64,000 nucleotides of DNA, from positions 1 to 64,000 of the forward strand of contig NZ_AUID01000017.1 of NCBI RefSeq assembly GCF_000423525.1. Reading direction: 5' to 3'. Under the pieces are notes generated by a model, which saw only the letters and a program-made list of their open reading frames with translations, searched no databases and had not been told where the DNA came from. Source of the stretch: Proteocatella sphenisci DSM 23131 (GTDB lineage: Bacteria > Bacillota > Clostridia > Peptostreptococcales > Filifactoraceae). A program made the position numbers and the translations under genes. This document shows, piece after piece, positions 53,796-64,000 of the stretch (the stretch's first letter is position 1; each line of letters starts with the position of its first letter).

Positions 53796-53996
53796 ATGAA
53801 ACAAGGTATCGTGAAATGGTTTAACGCAGAAAAAGGATTTGGATTTATTTCAGTAGAAGGTGAAAATGATATATTCGTTCACTTTTCATCAATTCAGACA
53901 GATGGATTTAAAAGTTTAGACGAAGGACAAGCTGTAGAATTTGAAATTGTTCAAGGCGAAAGAGGCCCTCAAGCCGCTAACGTTACAAAAATCTAG
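53796..53996 (+). CDS. Cold-shock protein (CspA/CspB family)
   Basis: A 66-residue single-domain nucleic-acid chaperone. RNP1 is [10 protein letters not shown] and RNP2 DIFVHFSSI; the opening [12 protein letters not shown] is canonical. It binds single-stranded RNA and DNA and prevents mRNA folding at low temperature. The ribosome binding site is a strong TTGGAGG. It is the only plus-strand gene in the right three quarters of the window. Confidence 0.96.
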   Translation: MKQGIVKWFNAEKGFGFISVEGENDIFVHFSSIQTDGFKSLDEGQAVEFEIVQGERGPQAANVTKI

Positions 53997-54124
53997 TTGT
54001 CCATTTATCTGGTTCTTTTAATATATACCAAAAGTTTTAAGCTTCGAAAATTTATTGTAAAATTTACATAGCTGTTTATAATTGCGAATTATAAAATTAA
54101 CTTAGTATAAATTAATTAGCAGAT

Positions 54125-54154
54125 CGAAAAAGAGGGATTAATCCCTCTTTTTCG
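54125..54154. terminator. Bidirectional Rho-independent terminator
   Basis: A fully palindromic 30-bp element, CGAAAAAGAGGGATT and its complement, with T runs in both readings. It separates the cold-shock gene from the convergent FloA-operon tail. Confidence 0.85.
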
Positions 54155-54159
54155 TTTAC

Positions 54160-54558
54160 CTATTTATTTATACTTTTTGGTTTTCCAAGTATTTCTGACA
54201 TAATGACTGCTCTTCTTATACTGTCTTTATTTTTAAATAAATTTACTGTTCCTTTGTCAGTCTTAGATTCAAGTTCAAATCCAGGTTCATTTTCAAATGA
54301 AATTCTTGTTTTTTTGCTTATATCTGGCTTTGTTTCAAAATCTAATTCTTTCTTTTTACTATGAAAATCGTTTGCCTTACTTTGATAATTTTGTTCTTCG
54401 GCCTTTAATGGTAAAGTGTTGTCTTGCACTTGTTTAGATTTCATATTCTTATTTAACTTCATATTAATAAATGGGCTCTGCTCATGAGACGAAGTTTTCT
54501 TTTGCTTTGAAATTCTTGAAAAAATATAAGATATGACAATTAAAATTATACCTTCCAT
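54160..54558 (-). CDS. Membrane-anchored hypothetical protein, third gene of the NfeD-FloA operon
   Basis: A 132-residue protein I do not recognise. It has one short N-terminal hydrophobic helix (residues 2-15, EGIILIVISYIFS) and a long, charged, low-complexity tail rich in Lys, Glu and Ser, predicted disordered. The end (SIRRAVIMSEILGKPKSI) may be a short helix. It lies 10 bp behind floA and before the shared terminator, so it is probably a real gene and a possible flotillin partner. Confidence 0.55.
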   Translation of the reverse strand: MEGIILIVISYIFSRISKQKKTSSHEQSPFINMKLNKNMKSKQVQDNTLPLKAEEQNYQSKANDFHSKKKELDFETKPDISKKTRISFENEPGFELESKTDKGTVNLFKNKDSIRRAVIMSEILGKPKSINK

Positions 54559-54568
54559 GCTTCACCTT

Positions 54569-55534
54569 CTACTTTTCTTCAACCGATGATATGCTTTCAC
54601 GCATTTTTGTATCTGCCATTATATTCTTCATATTATAATAATCCATGATTCCAAGCTTTCCGCTTTCAAAAGCATTCGCAATCGCCTGAGGAATTTTAGA
54701 TTCTGCCTCTACAAGTTTAGATTGCATCTCTACTACTAATGCTTTCATTTCCTGTTCTTGCGCTATCGCCATTGCTCTTCTTTCTTCGGCTTTTGCCTGG
54801 GCAATTTTTTTATCCGCCTCTGCTTGATCTGTCTGAAGTTGCGCTCCTATATTTCTACCAATATCTATGTCTGCAATATCTATTGATAGAATCTCAAATG
54901 CAGTACCAGAATCAAGTCCTTTTGATAATACGACTTTAGATATCATGTCTGGGTTTTCGAGAACGTCTTTATGTTTCACTGCACTACCCACAGTTGTAAC
55001 TACACCTTCTCCAACTCTTGCCAGTATCGTTTCTTCTCCAGCTCCTCCAACTAGTCTCTCTATATTGGCTCTAACTGTTACTTTTGCCTTAACTTTTACT
55101 TCAATACCATCTTTGGCTACTGCTGAAATAATTGGAGTTTCAATTACTTTTGGGTTAACAGAAACTTTTACAGCTTCTAGTACATCTCTTCCTGCAAGAT
55201 CTATAGCTGCTGCCTGTTCAAATTCCAGCATAATATTTGCTCTTTGAGCTGCAATCAGGGCATTTACTACCATGTTTACATCTCCTCCTGCCAGCAAATG
55301 GGCCTCAAGTTTATCTATAGTGAGGTTTAGACCCGCTTTAGTAGCTTTTATCATAGGATTTACTATATTCGTAGGCTTTACTCTTCTTATATTCATACCT
55401 ATAAGAGTAAGTATTGAAATTTTAACACCTGAAAACAAGGCTGTAACCCATAGACCTAAAGGAACAAACCTGAAAAAAGAAACAACTAATATCAATATAA
55501 TCAATATGATTAACACTATCCCTATATCCATCAT
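54569..55534 (-). CDS. floA: Flotillin-like protein FloA
   Basis: A 321-residue membrane scaffold of functional microdomains. An N-terminal membrane hairpin (residues 4-28) is followed by the SPFH/PHB-type domain with [27 protein letters not shown] (read in parts) and [15 protein letters not shown] coiled coil rich in Ala and Glu follows (about residues 225-275, [19 protein letters not shown]). The order nfeD-floA matches the B. subtilis yqeZ-yqfAB unit, where sigma-W controls it. Confidence 0.93.
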   Translation of the reverse strand: MMDIGIVLIILIILILVVSFFRFVPLGLWVTALFSGVKISILTLIGMNIRRVKPTNIVNPMIKATKAGLNLTIDKLEAHLLAGGDVNMVVNALIAAQRANIMLEFEQAAAIDLAGRDVLEAVKVSVNPKVIETPIISAVAKDGIEVKVKAKVTVRANIERLVGGAGEETILARVGEGVVTTVGSAVKHKDVLENPDMISKVVLSKGLDSGTAFEILSIDIADIDIGRNIGAQLQTDQAEADKKIAQAKAEERRAMAIAQEQEMKALVVEMQSKLVEAESKIPQAIANAFESGKLGIMDYYNMKNIMADTKMRESISSVEEK

Positions 55535-56001
55535 TATTCTCCTTCAATTTCTCTTACGAGCACCTTAGTGCCGTCAACATAAGTTACTTTTACCATTTTC
55601 CCTTTTTCGATTAACTTGTCTTCTGAAACCACATCCATTATCTTACCTTCAATTTTAGCTTTTCCTGTAGGTCTAAGTGTGCTTTCTGTTATCCCTACTT
55701 TGCCGATATAGAACTGAAGATCTTTACTGGTGCTATAACCTTCACTTCTGTTTAACGATGAGGTTAATATAAGGGTGTTTTTTATCTTTTCTTTTGGAAT
55801 AAGTTTTATCAATATATAAATTGCTATTCCAATAATTATAAAGCTTACTGTTATTGCCAGCATAAGCCCTAAAAAAGTATCTGTCATCAATGATAAGGCC
55901 CACACTACTGTAACTACACCAACAGTTCCTAAAATACCTCCTGGCACAAACAACTCGGCAAATATCAAGGCGATTCCGATACTTAATAATAAATTATTCA
56001 T
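55534..56001 (-). CDS. NfeD-like membrane protein
   Basis: A 155-residue short NfeD (NfeD1b-like). Three hydrophobic segments (about residues 2-20, 24-42 and 46-67) are followed by a C-terminal OB-fold domain (about residues 95-153) with [20 protein letters not shown] and [16 protein letters not shown]. It partners flotillins and overlaps floA by one base. Confidence 0.9.
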   Translation of the reverse strand: MNNLLLSIGIALIFAELFVPGGILGTVGVVTVVWALSLMTDTFLGLMLAITVSFIIIGIAIYILIKLIPKEKIKNTLILTSSLNRSEGYSTSKDLQFYIGKVGITESTLRPTGKAKIEGKIMDVVSEDKLIEKGKMVKVTYVDGTKVLVREIEGE

Positions 56002-56083
56002 AGATTGCCCTCCTATTTTATTATTATACCCTATCTTGTAATTAAATAGTTACAATTATGTAAATATTGGAAAAAATTATTAA

Positions 56084-56121
56084 AAAAATCAGCAAAACGT
56101 TTGATGTATTTGCTGATTTTT
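56084..56121 (-). terminator. Rho-independent terminator of the DEAD-box helicase gene
   Basis: AAAAATCAGCAAA and TTTGCTGATTTTT form a perfect 13-bp stem with a T tract. It lies about 30 bp after the helicase stop. Confidence 0.85.
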
Positions 56122-56151
56122 AATAATTATCTGTACTTATTGATTTACACT

Positions 56152-57759
<1,608 letters not shown>

Positions 57760-57790
57760 TTATTATTCCTTTCAAATTTCGGATATTAAA

Positions 57791-58489
57791 TTATATCCAA
57801 ACAATTTCACTTTTCCCTTTTTTCATAAGATATTCATTAACCATCTTAAAATGATTGTTACCTAAAAAACCTTTGTGACATGAAAATGGGCTTGGATGAC
57901 TGGACGTCAAGACATAATGTTTATTTTTGTCTACAATAGACGCTTTTTCTATAGCATATTTTCCCCATAACACAAAAACCAACGGATTTTCCCTTAGATT
58001 AAGACTGTAAATTATCTTATTTGTAAATTTTTCCCAGCCAATATTTTTATGCGAGCCGGGTCTTGATTTTTCAACTGTAAGAATACTGTTCAGAAGCAAA
58101 ACTCCTTGATCAACCCAGTCAGTAAGATCTCCCAAAATGCGGACCTTGCCGAACTCATTTTCAAGTTCTTTAAAAATATTTACCAGAGACGGTGGATTCT
58201 TGACCTTAGAATTCACACTAAAACACATGCCATTTGCCTGATTATCTCCATGATATGGGTCTTGACCAATTAATACAACTTTTACATCATCCATGTCCAC
58301 TCTTTTGAAAATTTCAAATATGTTCTCTTTTGGTGGAAATATGGTGGTGGTTTTATACTCCTTATCAAGATAATTCATCATGTCAGAAAAATATGGTTCA
58401 TTAAATTCTTCATATATGATTTTTTTCCAGACTGGTTTTAAATCATACAATGCAAACGATTCAATTATAGATTTATTCAAATTATCCAT
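57791..58489 (-). CDS. ung: Uracil-DNA glycosylase
   Basis: A 232-residue family 1 UDG removing uracil from DNA. The catalytic motif GQDPYHGDNQANGMCFSV has the activating Asp, and TSSHPSPFS carries the second catalytic His. LLLNSILTVEKSRPGSH is also typical. AGAGGT precedes the ATG. It follows the unknown 263-residue gene directly. Confidence 0.96.
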   Translation of the reverse strand: MDNLNKSIIESFALYDLKPVWKKIIYEEFNEPYFSDMMNYLDKEYKTTTIFPPKENIFEIFKRVDMDDVKVVLIGQDPYHGDNQANGMCFSVNSKVKNPPSLVNIFKELENEFGKVRILGDLTDWVDQGVLLLNSILTVEKSRPGSHKNIGWEKFTNKIIYSLNLRENPLVFVLWGKYAIEKASIVDKNKHYVLTSSHPSPFSCHKGFLGNNHFKMVNEYLMKKGKSEIVWI

Positions 58490-59281
58490 TTAAGAAACCT
58501 CTCTTTTGTCTTTTTTATAGCAAAGTTCGAGTTCTCCCATTTTTGCATTTAGCATAATGATTGTGATTTCATCTATGTTTTTTCTACTTTTAATGCAATA
58601 TTCTCCTATCAGCGGAGAATAATACACTTGATTTAATTCTGAACTAAACAGTTTGCTCATATTGATTTTCTCAATATATGGCTTCTTTTTTATTTGGAAA
58701 AGGCATACTTTTTGAAAGTAAAGTGACATTTTATATAGATAGTCATCTTCATGAATAATATCTTCATTGTTAGATCTTTGAAGTAATTCTAAATTCATAT
58801 CCATCTGCTTTTCATCAAGAAAATCAACAATAGCTTCCTCAATGGAAATTCTATTCAATATAATATCAATTTTAGCTTTTTGAAATTCCACTTGCTCTTT
58901 TTTCGTACTTTGAATCATATTGATTTTTGAAAACTCAACAGTATCATCTTCGAGTGAAAAAACATAATAAACCAGGAGATTTATACCTGTTTTATTCCTA
59001 AGAGTTAGTTTTTTTCTTATAAGCTCATACAAGTCATATGTGTTATTAACAGCCTTTTCATAGACTGAATTGGATAATATCAATGGCATAAGTGCCGATA
59101 TTATACTGCCTTTCCCTTTATGCAAAAAGTATTTGTAAAGCTCAAGCTCATCAGAGAGTCTTGCGGCATCCACTTTTACTTCAAGGTCCTTTTCTATTGG
59201 AAATAGAGATCGTGTAACCAAATATACTATATCCTTATTTCCTAATTCTGCAATATTTTGGTAAATCAATTTCTTATTCAT
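58490..59281 (-). CDS. Protein of unknown function in the argS-ung operon
   Basis: A 263-residue soluble protein I cannot place. It is mostly helical with many Lys and Glu; there is no signal peptide, membrane segment or cysteine motif. The last 60 residues (VYYSPLIGEYCIKSRKNIDEI) look beta-rich. The ATG at 59281 lies two bases after the argS stop, indicating translational coupling, and the gene ends where ung begins. An ORF reading upstream into argS has no better site. It is surely expressed, function open. Confidence 0.6.
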   Translation of the reverse strand: MNKKLIYQNIAELGNKDIVYLVTRSLFPIEKDLEVKVDAARLSDELELYKYFLHKGKGSIISALMPLILSNSVYEKAVNNTYDLYELIRKKLTLRNKTGINLLVYYVFSLEDDTVEFSKINMIQSTKKEQVEFQKAKIDIILNRISIEEAIVDFLDEKQMDMNLELLQRSNNEDIIHEDDYLYKMSLYFQKVCLFQIKKKPYIEKINMSKLFSSELNQVYYSPLIGEYCIKSRKNIDEITIIMLNAKMGELELCYKKDKREVS

Positions 59282-59283
59282 AT

Positions 59284-60984
59284 CTACATTTTTTCCGGAG
59301 CTTCCATTCCTAAAATCCACATTGCATTTTTAATTGCATTTTTAGTAACGTTAACTACCATTACATAAGCTTTTTTGTGGTCTGCATCACTGCTCAGTAT
59401 ATGATTATCATGATAGAACTTGTTAAATGCCTGAGACAAATCAAGTGCAAATCGTGCAACATGATGAGGTTCATTTTTCCCCTGAGCTCTTAATAGAACG
59501 TCTTCAAATGAATCAAGCACTCTTACTATATCGACTACATCCTCATTTTCAGAAAGAATTTCATAATCGATTTCAGAAGTTAAATCCAATCCCGCTTTTT
59601 TTAATATTGAGCAGCATCTTGCATGAGTATATTGAACATATGGCCCTGTTTCACCTTCAAAACTAAGTGTTCTTTCCCATGAAAACTGATAATCCTTGAT
59701 TCTGCTGTTAGATAATTCCTGGAACACTATCGCTCCAACACCTACCTGCTTTGCAACAACTTCAATATCTTCAATATCAGGATTTTTTATATTTATAATT
59801 TCTCTTGTCTTTTCAATCGCTCTGTTTAAAACATCTTCCAGAAAAACAACTCGTCCTTTTCTGCTGGACAAAGTTCCGTCCTCCAGAGACACTGTCCCGA
59901 ATTGAACGTGTATGCAATCTTTTGCCCATTCATTTCCCATTAATTCTATAACTTTTTTCCACTGTCTGAAATGAAGTTCCTGAGGAGTTCCAACTACATA
60001 TATGTTTTTATAGAAATTATAAGTCTCTTTTCTGTATATGGCCGCCGCTATATCTCTGGTTATATAAAGAGTCGAGCCATCTTTTTTCATTACAAGAGCT
60101 GGAGGCATACCATATTTTTCCAGATCAACTATCTTAGCTCCCTGAGAATCTTGCAATATTCCTTTTTCTTCCATCTCTTTTATAACTGTTGGCATCTTGT
60201 CAGAATAAAAACTTTCGCCTGCAAAAGAGTCATACTCTATACCAAGCATCTCATATACTTTGTTAAACTCTTTTAAAGATACATCTCTTATCCATTGCCA
60301 AAGCTCAGTAGCTTCTTGATCTTTATCTTCAAGTTTTTTAAACCACTCTCTGGCCTGATCTTCCATTTCCGGGTTTTCTTCAGCCCTGTCATGAAACTCT
60401 ATATAAAGCTTTAGCAGCTCGTTTATTGGGTCTTTTTCTATGATTTCTCTGTTTCCCCAAGCTTTATATGCTACAATTAATTTTCCAAACTGAGTTCCAT
60501 AATCGCCAAGGTGATTTATGGCAATAGTGTTGAAACCCATGAACTTATATAATCTATGAAGCGAGTGTCCAATAACAGTGGTCCTTATATGTCCTATATG
60601 AAAAGGTTTAGCTATGTTAGGCGATGAATACTCAATTATAGTAGTCCTGTTTTGTCCATAACCTGTTTTACCAAAGTCTTCACCTTGTGTTATACATTTA
60701 CCTATTACGTCTCTAACCCAAACATCTTTGTTTAAAAAAAAGTTTACGTATCCACCAAGATTCTTTATATCTCCAACAAATTCGGGTTTTTCGAGCTTTT
60801 CAGCAAGTTCCTGCGCTATCTGATTGGGTGCTTTTCTGAATTCTTTTGCAAGTCTGAAGCAAGGGAACGCGTAGTCTCCCATATCAACATTTGGCGGAAT
60901 TTCAAGCAATGACAGTATATCTTCCATGCTTAAATTATCTAACTGATTATCTAATATAACTGCTATCTCATTTTTGAAATCCAT
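59284..60984 (-). CDS. argS: Arginine-tRNA ligase
   Basis: A 566-residue class I synthetase charging tRNA-Arg. The HIGH motif is in AKPFHIGHIRTTVIGHSL, the KMSKS equivalent is SSRKGRVVFLEDV, and the C-terminal anticodon-binding helical domain contains GPYVQYTHARCCSIL and the terminal ILGMEAPEKM. The ATG at 60984 follows AGGAGG; a longer reading would extend into the terminator of the leader. A T-box controls it. Confidence 0.95.
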   Translation of the reverse strand: MDFKNEIAVILDNQLDNLSMEDILSLLEIPPNVDMGDYAFPCFRLAKEFRKAPNQIAQELAEKLEKPEFVGDIKNLGGYVNFFLNKDVWVRDVIGKCITQGEDFGKTGYGQNRTTIIEYSSPNIAKPFHIGHIRTTVIGHSLHRLYKFMGFNTIAINHLGDYGTQFGKLIVAYKAWGNREIIEKDPINELLKLYIEFHDRAEENPEMEDQAREWFKKLEDKDQEATELWQWIRDVSLKEFNKVYEMLGIEYDSFAGESFYSDKMPTVIKEMEEKGILQDSQGAKIVDLEKYGMPPALVMKKDGSTLYITRDIAAAIYRKETYNFYKNIYVVGTPQELHFRQWKKVIELMGNEWAKDCIHVQFGTVSLEDGTLSSRKGRVVFLEDVLNRAIEKTREIINIKNPDIEDIEVVAKQVGVGAIVFQELSNSRIKDYQFSWERTLSFEGETGPYVQYTHARCCSILKKAGLDLTSEIDYEILSENEDVVDIVRVLDSFEDVLLRAQGKNEPHHVARFALDLSQAFNKFYHDNHILSSDADHKKAYVMVVNVTKNAIKNAMWILGMEAPEKM

Positions 60985-61016
60985 ATTTACCTCCTTGTGT
61001 TTCCATATTTTATAAA

Positions 61017-61260
61017 CAAAAAACTCGCCCCTTTGTAATAAAGAGACGAGACTTTCCCGTGTTACCACTCTTCTTGGTATTTAATACCCACTCTATATTC
61101 TATAACGTGAATGACTCGTACTTTTCATTTATTTAAAGTATCCTCAAAGACTCTATTCAAAAATTCAATTTTACCAAGCTTCCACCATCCTTGGCTCTCT
61201 ATGAATTAATTCAATTCTCTACTTGTTTCTTTTCACAGGAAAATATTTTATTTTACATAC
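61017..61260 (-). promoter_or_regulatory. T-box riboswitch leader of argS
   Basis: The T-box AGAGTGGTAACACGGG (61056-61071) is followed by the terminator CTCGTCTCTTT/AAAGGGGCGAG with six T (61017-61050). Stem I has CCAAG/CTTGG around GATGG. An AGA (Arg) triplet at 61152-61154 on its 3' side is the likely specifier. The UGGU bulge fits a tRNA with discriminator A. Uncharged tRNA-Arg should allow argS expression. The leader fills the 345-bp gap upstream of argS. Confidence 0.9.
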
Positions 61261-61266
61261 CGACTC

Positions 61267-61295
61267 AGTATATCATATTACCATATTATATACAA
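61267..61295 (-). promoter_or_regulatory. Promoter of argS
   Basis: TTGTAT (61290-61295), 17 bp, TATACT (61267-61272), at the upstream edge of the T-box leader. Confidence 0.6.
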
Positions 61296-61329
61296 TAGAA
61301 TTTTATTGATTATCTCTTTTTTTAAAATT

Positions 61330-63570
61330 TTAATTAGGTTTGAAATTCTTCAATCTCAGTGCATTTGATACTACTGATACCGAGCTAAGGCTCATTGCTG
61401 CTCCTGCAAACATAGGATTCATAAGCGGCCCACCAAATAAATGAAGTATTCCCATAGCTACTGGAATTCCAATCACATTATATCCAAAGGCCCAAAACAG
61501 ATTCTGCTTTATATTTCTTATAGTGCTCTTACTCAGCTGTATTGCAGTTGCAACATCCATAAGATCGCTTCTCATGAGAACTATGTCAGCTGATTCAATT
61601 GCTACATCTGTACCAGATCCTATTGCTATTCCAACATCAGCCTGAGCAAGTGCTGGTGCATCATTTATTCCATCTCCTACCATTGCCACAATACTGCCTT
61701 TTTTCTGCAGTTTTTTTACTTCGTTCGCTTTATCTCCTGGAAGTACCTCTGATAGTATTTTTTCTATTCCCACTTCTTTAGCAATTGCCTTAGCCGTTCC
61801 TTCGTTGTCTCCAGTTATCATTACTACCCTTATTCCCATGTTTTTTAACGTTTCTATCGCCTTTTTGCTGTTTGGCTTTACTGTGTCTGCCACAGAAATC
61901 ACACCCGCCATTTTTTCATCAACAGCAATATACATAGGAGTTTTTCCTTCCATAGCCATTTTTTGAGATATGATATCAGAGCCATTCAAATCCACCTTGT
62001 TATTTCTCATAAGTTTAGCGTTACCCATGAGTATGTTTTTATCTTCAATTTTTGCTTTTATACCGAATCCAGATATAGAATCAAATTCTACAGCGTTTTT
62101 TAATTGGAGATTTTTTTCTTTAGCTTCCTTTATTATAGCTTCAGCCAGGGGATGTTCTGAGCCATATTCTGCCGAAGCCGCAAGCTGTAATATTTCTTCT
62201 TGTGAAAAAGCTCCAAAGCTAACTATATCAGTTACAATTGGTTTCCCTTGGGTAATAGTACCTGTTTTATCCAAAATAACAGTATCAATTTTATGTGCTG
62301 ATTCCAGTGCCTCTCCACTTTTAATAAGAACTCCATTTTCTGCACCTTTTCCAGTTCCGACCATTATAGCTGTCGGTGTAGCAAGTCCTAAAGCACATGG
62401 GCACGCAATCACCAGTACAGATATAAAAATTGTCAAAGAGAACCTTATTCCTTCACCACTTATATACCAGCCTAGACCCGATATTAAGGCTATAGCCATA
62501 ACTATAGGTACAAAATAACCAGATATTATATCCGCAAGTCTTGCTATAGGAGCTTTAGATCCCTGAGCTTCTTCGACAAGCTTTATTATCTGAGAAATAG
62601 CAGTATCTTGCCCAACCCTTGTTGCTCTGTATTTTATGAATCCATTTTTATTTATGCTTGCGCCGTAGAGTTTGTCTCCAAAACTTTTTTCAACTGGTAT
62701 ACTTTCACCTGTAAGCATAGATTCATCCACTGATGTTTTTCCTTCAACAACTTCACCATCAACAGGAAATCTTTCTCCAGGTCTTACCAGGACTATATCC
62801 TCTTGTCTCACATCTTTTACCGAAACCTCCGTTTCGTTCCCATTCACAATTATTCTTGCGGTTTTCGGAGTGAGTCCAACAAGTTTTTTAATTGCCTCAG
62901 AAGTTTTTCCTTTTGAAACATTTTCGAAATATTTCCCCAGAGTAATTAAAGTCAGAATAACCGCTGCGGATTCAAAGTACAGACTATGAACATAATGATC
63001 TTCACCACTGTATATCATCCACGTTGCATAGATCCCATATAGAAATGCGGATGAAGTTCCGATTGCAATAAGAGAATCCATATTGGGATTTCCTTTTACC
63101 AGCGATCTTAATCCTACGACATAAAAATCATGCCCAGATATAACAACTGGCAGCGTCAGCAAAAGTTGAATCATCGCAAAATTAAGAGGATGACTTGACG
63201 GAGAAATAAGATTTGGAACAGGCATTCCAAACATGGAACCCATAGATATATATAATAAAGGAATAGAAAATATTGCCGATATTATAAACTTTTTCCAAAT
63301 CAGTCTTATTTCATCATTTTTTTTCTTTAAAAATTCGTCTTCGTTTGTGTGTCTTTCTTCTTCATATGAAGCTTTAAATCCTAATTTTCCTACAGTAGCA
63401 ATTATAGCATCTCTATCTAATACTTTTTCGTCATAATCTATATTGAGATATTCTGTTGCAAAATTTACATTGGACTTGTACACACCCGAAAGTTTCCCAG
63501 TTGCCTTTTCAATCGATTGTGCACAAGCTGCACAATGCATTCCTTCTAGTTTAAGCATTTCTCTTTTCAT
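61330..63570 (-). CDS. copA: Copper-exporting P1B-type ATPase
   Basis: A 746-residue P-type ATPase pumping Cu+ out of the cell. One heavy-metal-associated domain at the N-terminus carries GMHCAAC (C13 and C16). Eight membrane segments follow, with [10 protein letters not shown] as the translocation motif, [10 protein letters not shown] and [12 protein letters not shown] as further copper ligands (the PIB-1 set). [11 protein letters not shown] contains the phosphorylated Asp, SEHPLAEAI the HP motif and [12 protein letters not shown] the hinge. It is transcribed after csoR, 23 bp downstream. Confidence 0.95.
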   Translation of the reverse strand: MKREMLKLEGMHCAACAQSIEKATGKLSGVYKSNVNFATEYLNIDYDEKVLDRDAIIATVGKLGFKASYEEERHTNEDEFLKKKNDEIRLIWKKFIISAIFSIPLLYISMGSMFGMPVPNLISPSSHPLNFAMIQLLLTLPVVISGHDFYVVGLRSLVKGNPNMDSLIAIGTSSAFLYGIYATWMIYSGEDHYVHSLYFESAAVILTLITLGKYFENVSKGKTSEAIKKLVGLTPKTARIIVNGNETEVSVKDVRQEDIVLVRPGERFPVDGEVVEGKTSVDESMLTGESIPVEKSFGDKLYGASINKNGFIKYRATRVGQDTAISQIIKLVEEAQGSKAPIARLADIISGYFVPIVMAIALISGLGWYISGEGIRFSLTIFISVLVIACPCALGLATPTAIMVGTGKGAENGVLIKSGEALESAHKIDTVILDKTGTITQGKPIVTDIVSFGAFSQEEILQLAASAEYGSEHPLAEAIIKEAKEKNLQLKNAVEFDSISGFGIKAKIEDKNILMGNAKLMRNNKVDLNGSDIISQKMAMEGKTPMYIAVDEKMAGVISVADTVKPNSKKAIETLKNMGIRVVMITGDNEGTAKAIAKEVGIEKILSEVLPGDKANEVKKLQKKGSIVAMVGDGINDAPALAQADVGIAIGSGTDVAIESADIVLMRSDLMDVATAIQLSKSTIRNIKQNLFWAFGYNVIGIPVAMGILHLFGGPLMNPMFAGAAMSLSSVSVVSNALRLKNFKPN

Positions 63571-63593
63571 TTGTTAAATCCTCCTTAATCCTC

Positions 63594-63860
63594 TTATTTG
63601 TCTATAAGTTTCGAAAGTATCATCATTACTTCATCGAGCTTTTCTTTTCCATCGCCTTCGTTAAACGCTTCTGTCACGCAATGCTGCATATGTTGCCTTA
63701 ATATCTGTATATTAGCTTTTTTAAGCAATGACTGAGCAGCAATAATTTGATTTGAGACATCCACGCAATATCTTTCGTCTTCTATCATTTTGATAGTTCC
63801 CTCTATTTGGCCTTTAGCTATCTTAAGCGTCTTCATAGCTTCTATCTTTCCATTATTCAT
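63594..63860 (-). CDS. csoR: CsoR family copper-sensing repressor
   Basis: An 88-residue all-helical repressor. C32, H57 and C61 have the exact spacing of the Cu+ ligands of CsoR (25 and 4 residues apart). They lie in YCVDVSNQI and QHMQHCVTE. Binding of copper releases it from DNA, inducing csoR-copA. A GC-rich palindrome over the promoter is the probable operator. AGGATG-like sequence precedes the ATG. Confidence 0.93.
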   Translation of the reverse strand: MNNGKIEAMKTLKIAKGQIEGTIKMIEDERYCVDVSNQIIAAQSLLKKANIQILRQHMQHCVTEAFNEGDGKEKLDEVMMILSKLIDK

Positions 63861-63876
63861 CTATCATCCTCCATCG

Positions 63877-63893
63877 TACCCCCCAGGGGGGTA
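63877..63893. promoter_or_regulatory. CsoR operator
   Basis: TACCCCCC-A-GGGGGGTA, a 17-bp palindrome with C/G tracts as in known CsoR/RcnR sites, placed at the transcription start of csoR-copA. It stands out strongly in this AT-rich DNA. Confidence 0.8.
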
Positions 63894-63903
63894 TTGTACT
63901 TAT

Positions 63904-63931
63904 ATAATATCATATTTTTTTATCATGTCAA
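63904..63931 (-). promoter_or_regulatory. Promoter of csoR-copA
   Basis: TTGACA (63926-63931), 16 bp, TATTAT (63904-63909). The operator begins 10 bp downstream. Confidence 0.7.
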
Positions 63932-63935
63932 TAAA

Positions 63936-63984
63936 AAATCTGCAATTAATTGATTGACTATGCCTTTCAATTAATGCAGATTTT
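63936..63984. terminator. Terminator-like inverted repeat upstream of csoR
   Basis: AAAATCTGCAATTAATTGA pairs with TCAATTAATGCAGATTTT with one bulge, around about 13 nt, with T/A tails in both readings. It probably ends a gene lying beyond the window's right edge. Confidence 0.65.
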
Positions 63985-64000
63985 ACAATCTATATTTCAT

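Overview
The window is AT-rich DNA from a low-GC Gram-positive anaerobe, most likely a member of the Clostridia/Tissierellia. The evidence is the gene set and its regulation: T-box leaders on alaS and argS, RNase J, CsoR, IreB, a Rrf2-isc operon, FloA/NfeD, ferredoxin-domain aldo/keto reductases, B12-binding radical SAM proteins, and TTG/GTG starts behind strong AGGAGG-type ribosome binding sites. I cannot fix the genus from sequence alone. From about 14 kb to the right end almost every gene is on the minus strand; the only plus-strand gene there is a cold-shock gene. This fits one replication arm.

Left part (1-16.3 kb), mostly accessory metabolism and sensing. A complete-looking IS30-family element abuts the 3' end of a degV gene. 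Next come a ferredoxin-type aldo/keto reductase, an Mpv17-like membrane protein, a CBS-ACT protein with a secreted stalk-domain protein, and a regulator joining an XRE helix-turn-helix to a complete cobalamin-binding module. The regulator overlaps a small unknown protein and has its own consensus promoter and dyad. A four-gene cluster (DeoR regulator, DUF1537 kinase, PdxA2 dehydrogenase, GntP permease) looks like a D-threonate-type acid-sugar pathway. A SOUL-domain protein is divergent from a membrane-anchored MsrA-MsrB fusion. A GGDEF protein and exodeoxyribonuclease III follow.

Middle part (16.3-41 kb). A tRNA-Leu(CAA) lies next to a long glutamine synthetase and a YnbB-like PLP enzyme, then an M18 aminopeptidase and PcrA. 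A tightly packed run of 11 genes (RNase J, M50 protease, ScpA, ScpB, TPR protein, TIGR03960 radical SAM, DUF2344, RNase G, AsnA, HPr-like, nitroreductase) ends in a terminator before pcrA. Upstream is the T-box-controlled alaS-ireB-AKR-ruvX-DUF1292-fur operon, then iscR-iscS-iscU with a palindromic operator at its promoter.

Right part (41-64 kb), mostly housekeeping. A Gx-transporter/NusG-II pair and a Na/Pi cotransporter come first. Then Lon-EngB-DUF881 and a flavoprotein, and the protein-quality block tig-clpP-clpX with a 20-bp perfect hairpin between tig and clpP. UPF0489, CspA, NfeD-FloA, a DEAD-box helicase, ung, and T-box-controlled argS follow. The copper operon csoR-copA closes the window, with an operator palindrome over its promoter.

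No CRISPR array, prophage or toxin-antitoxin module was seen. The best candidate for something undescribed is the XRE-cobalamin regulator with its overlapping 85-residue partner and adjacent dyad.
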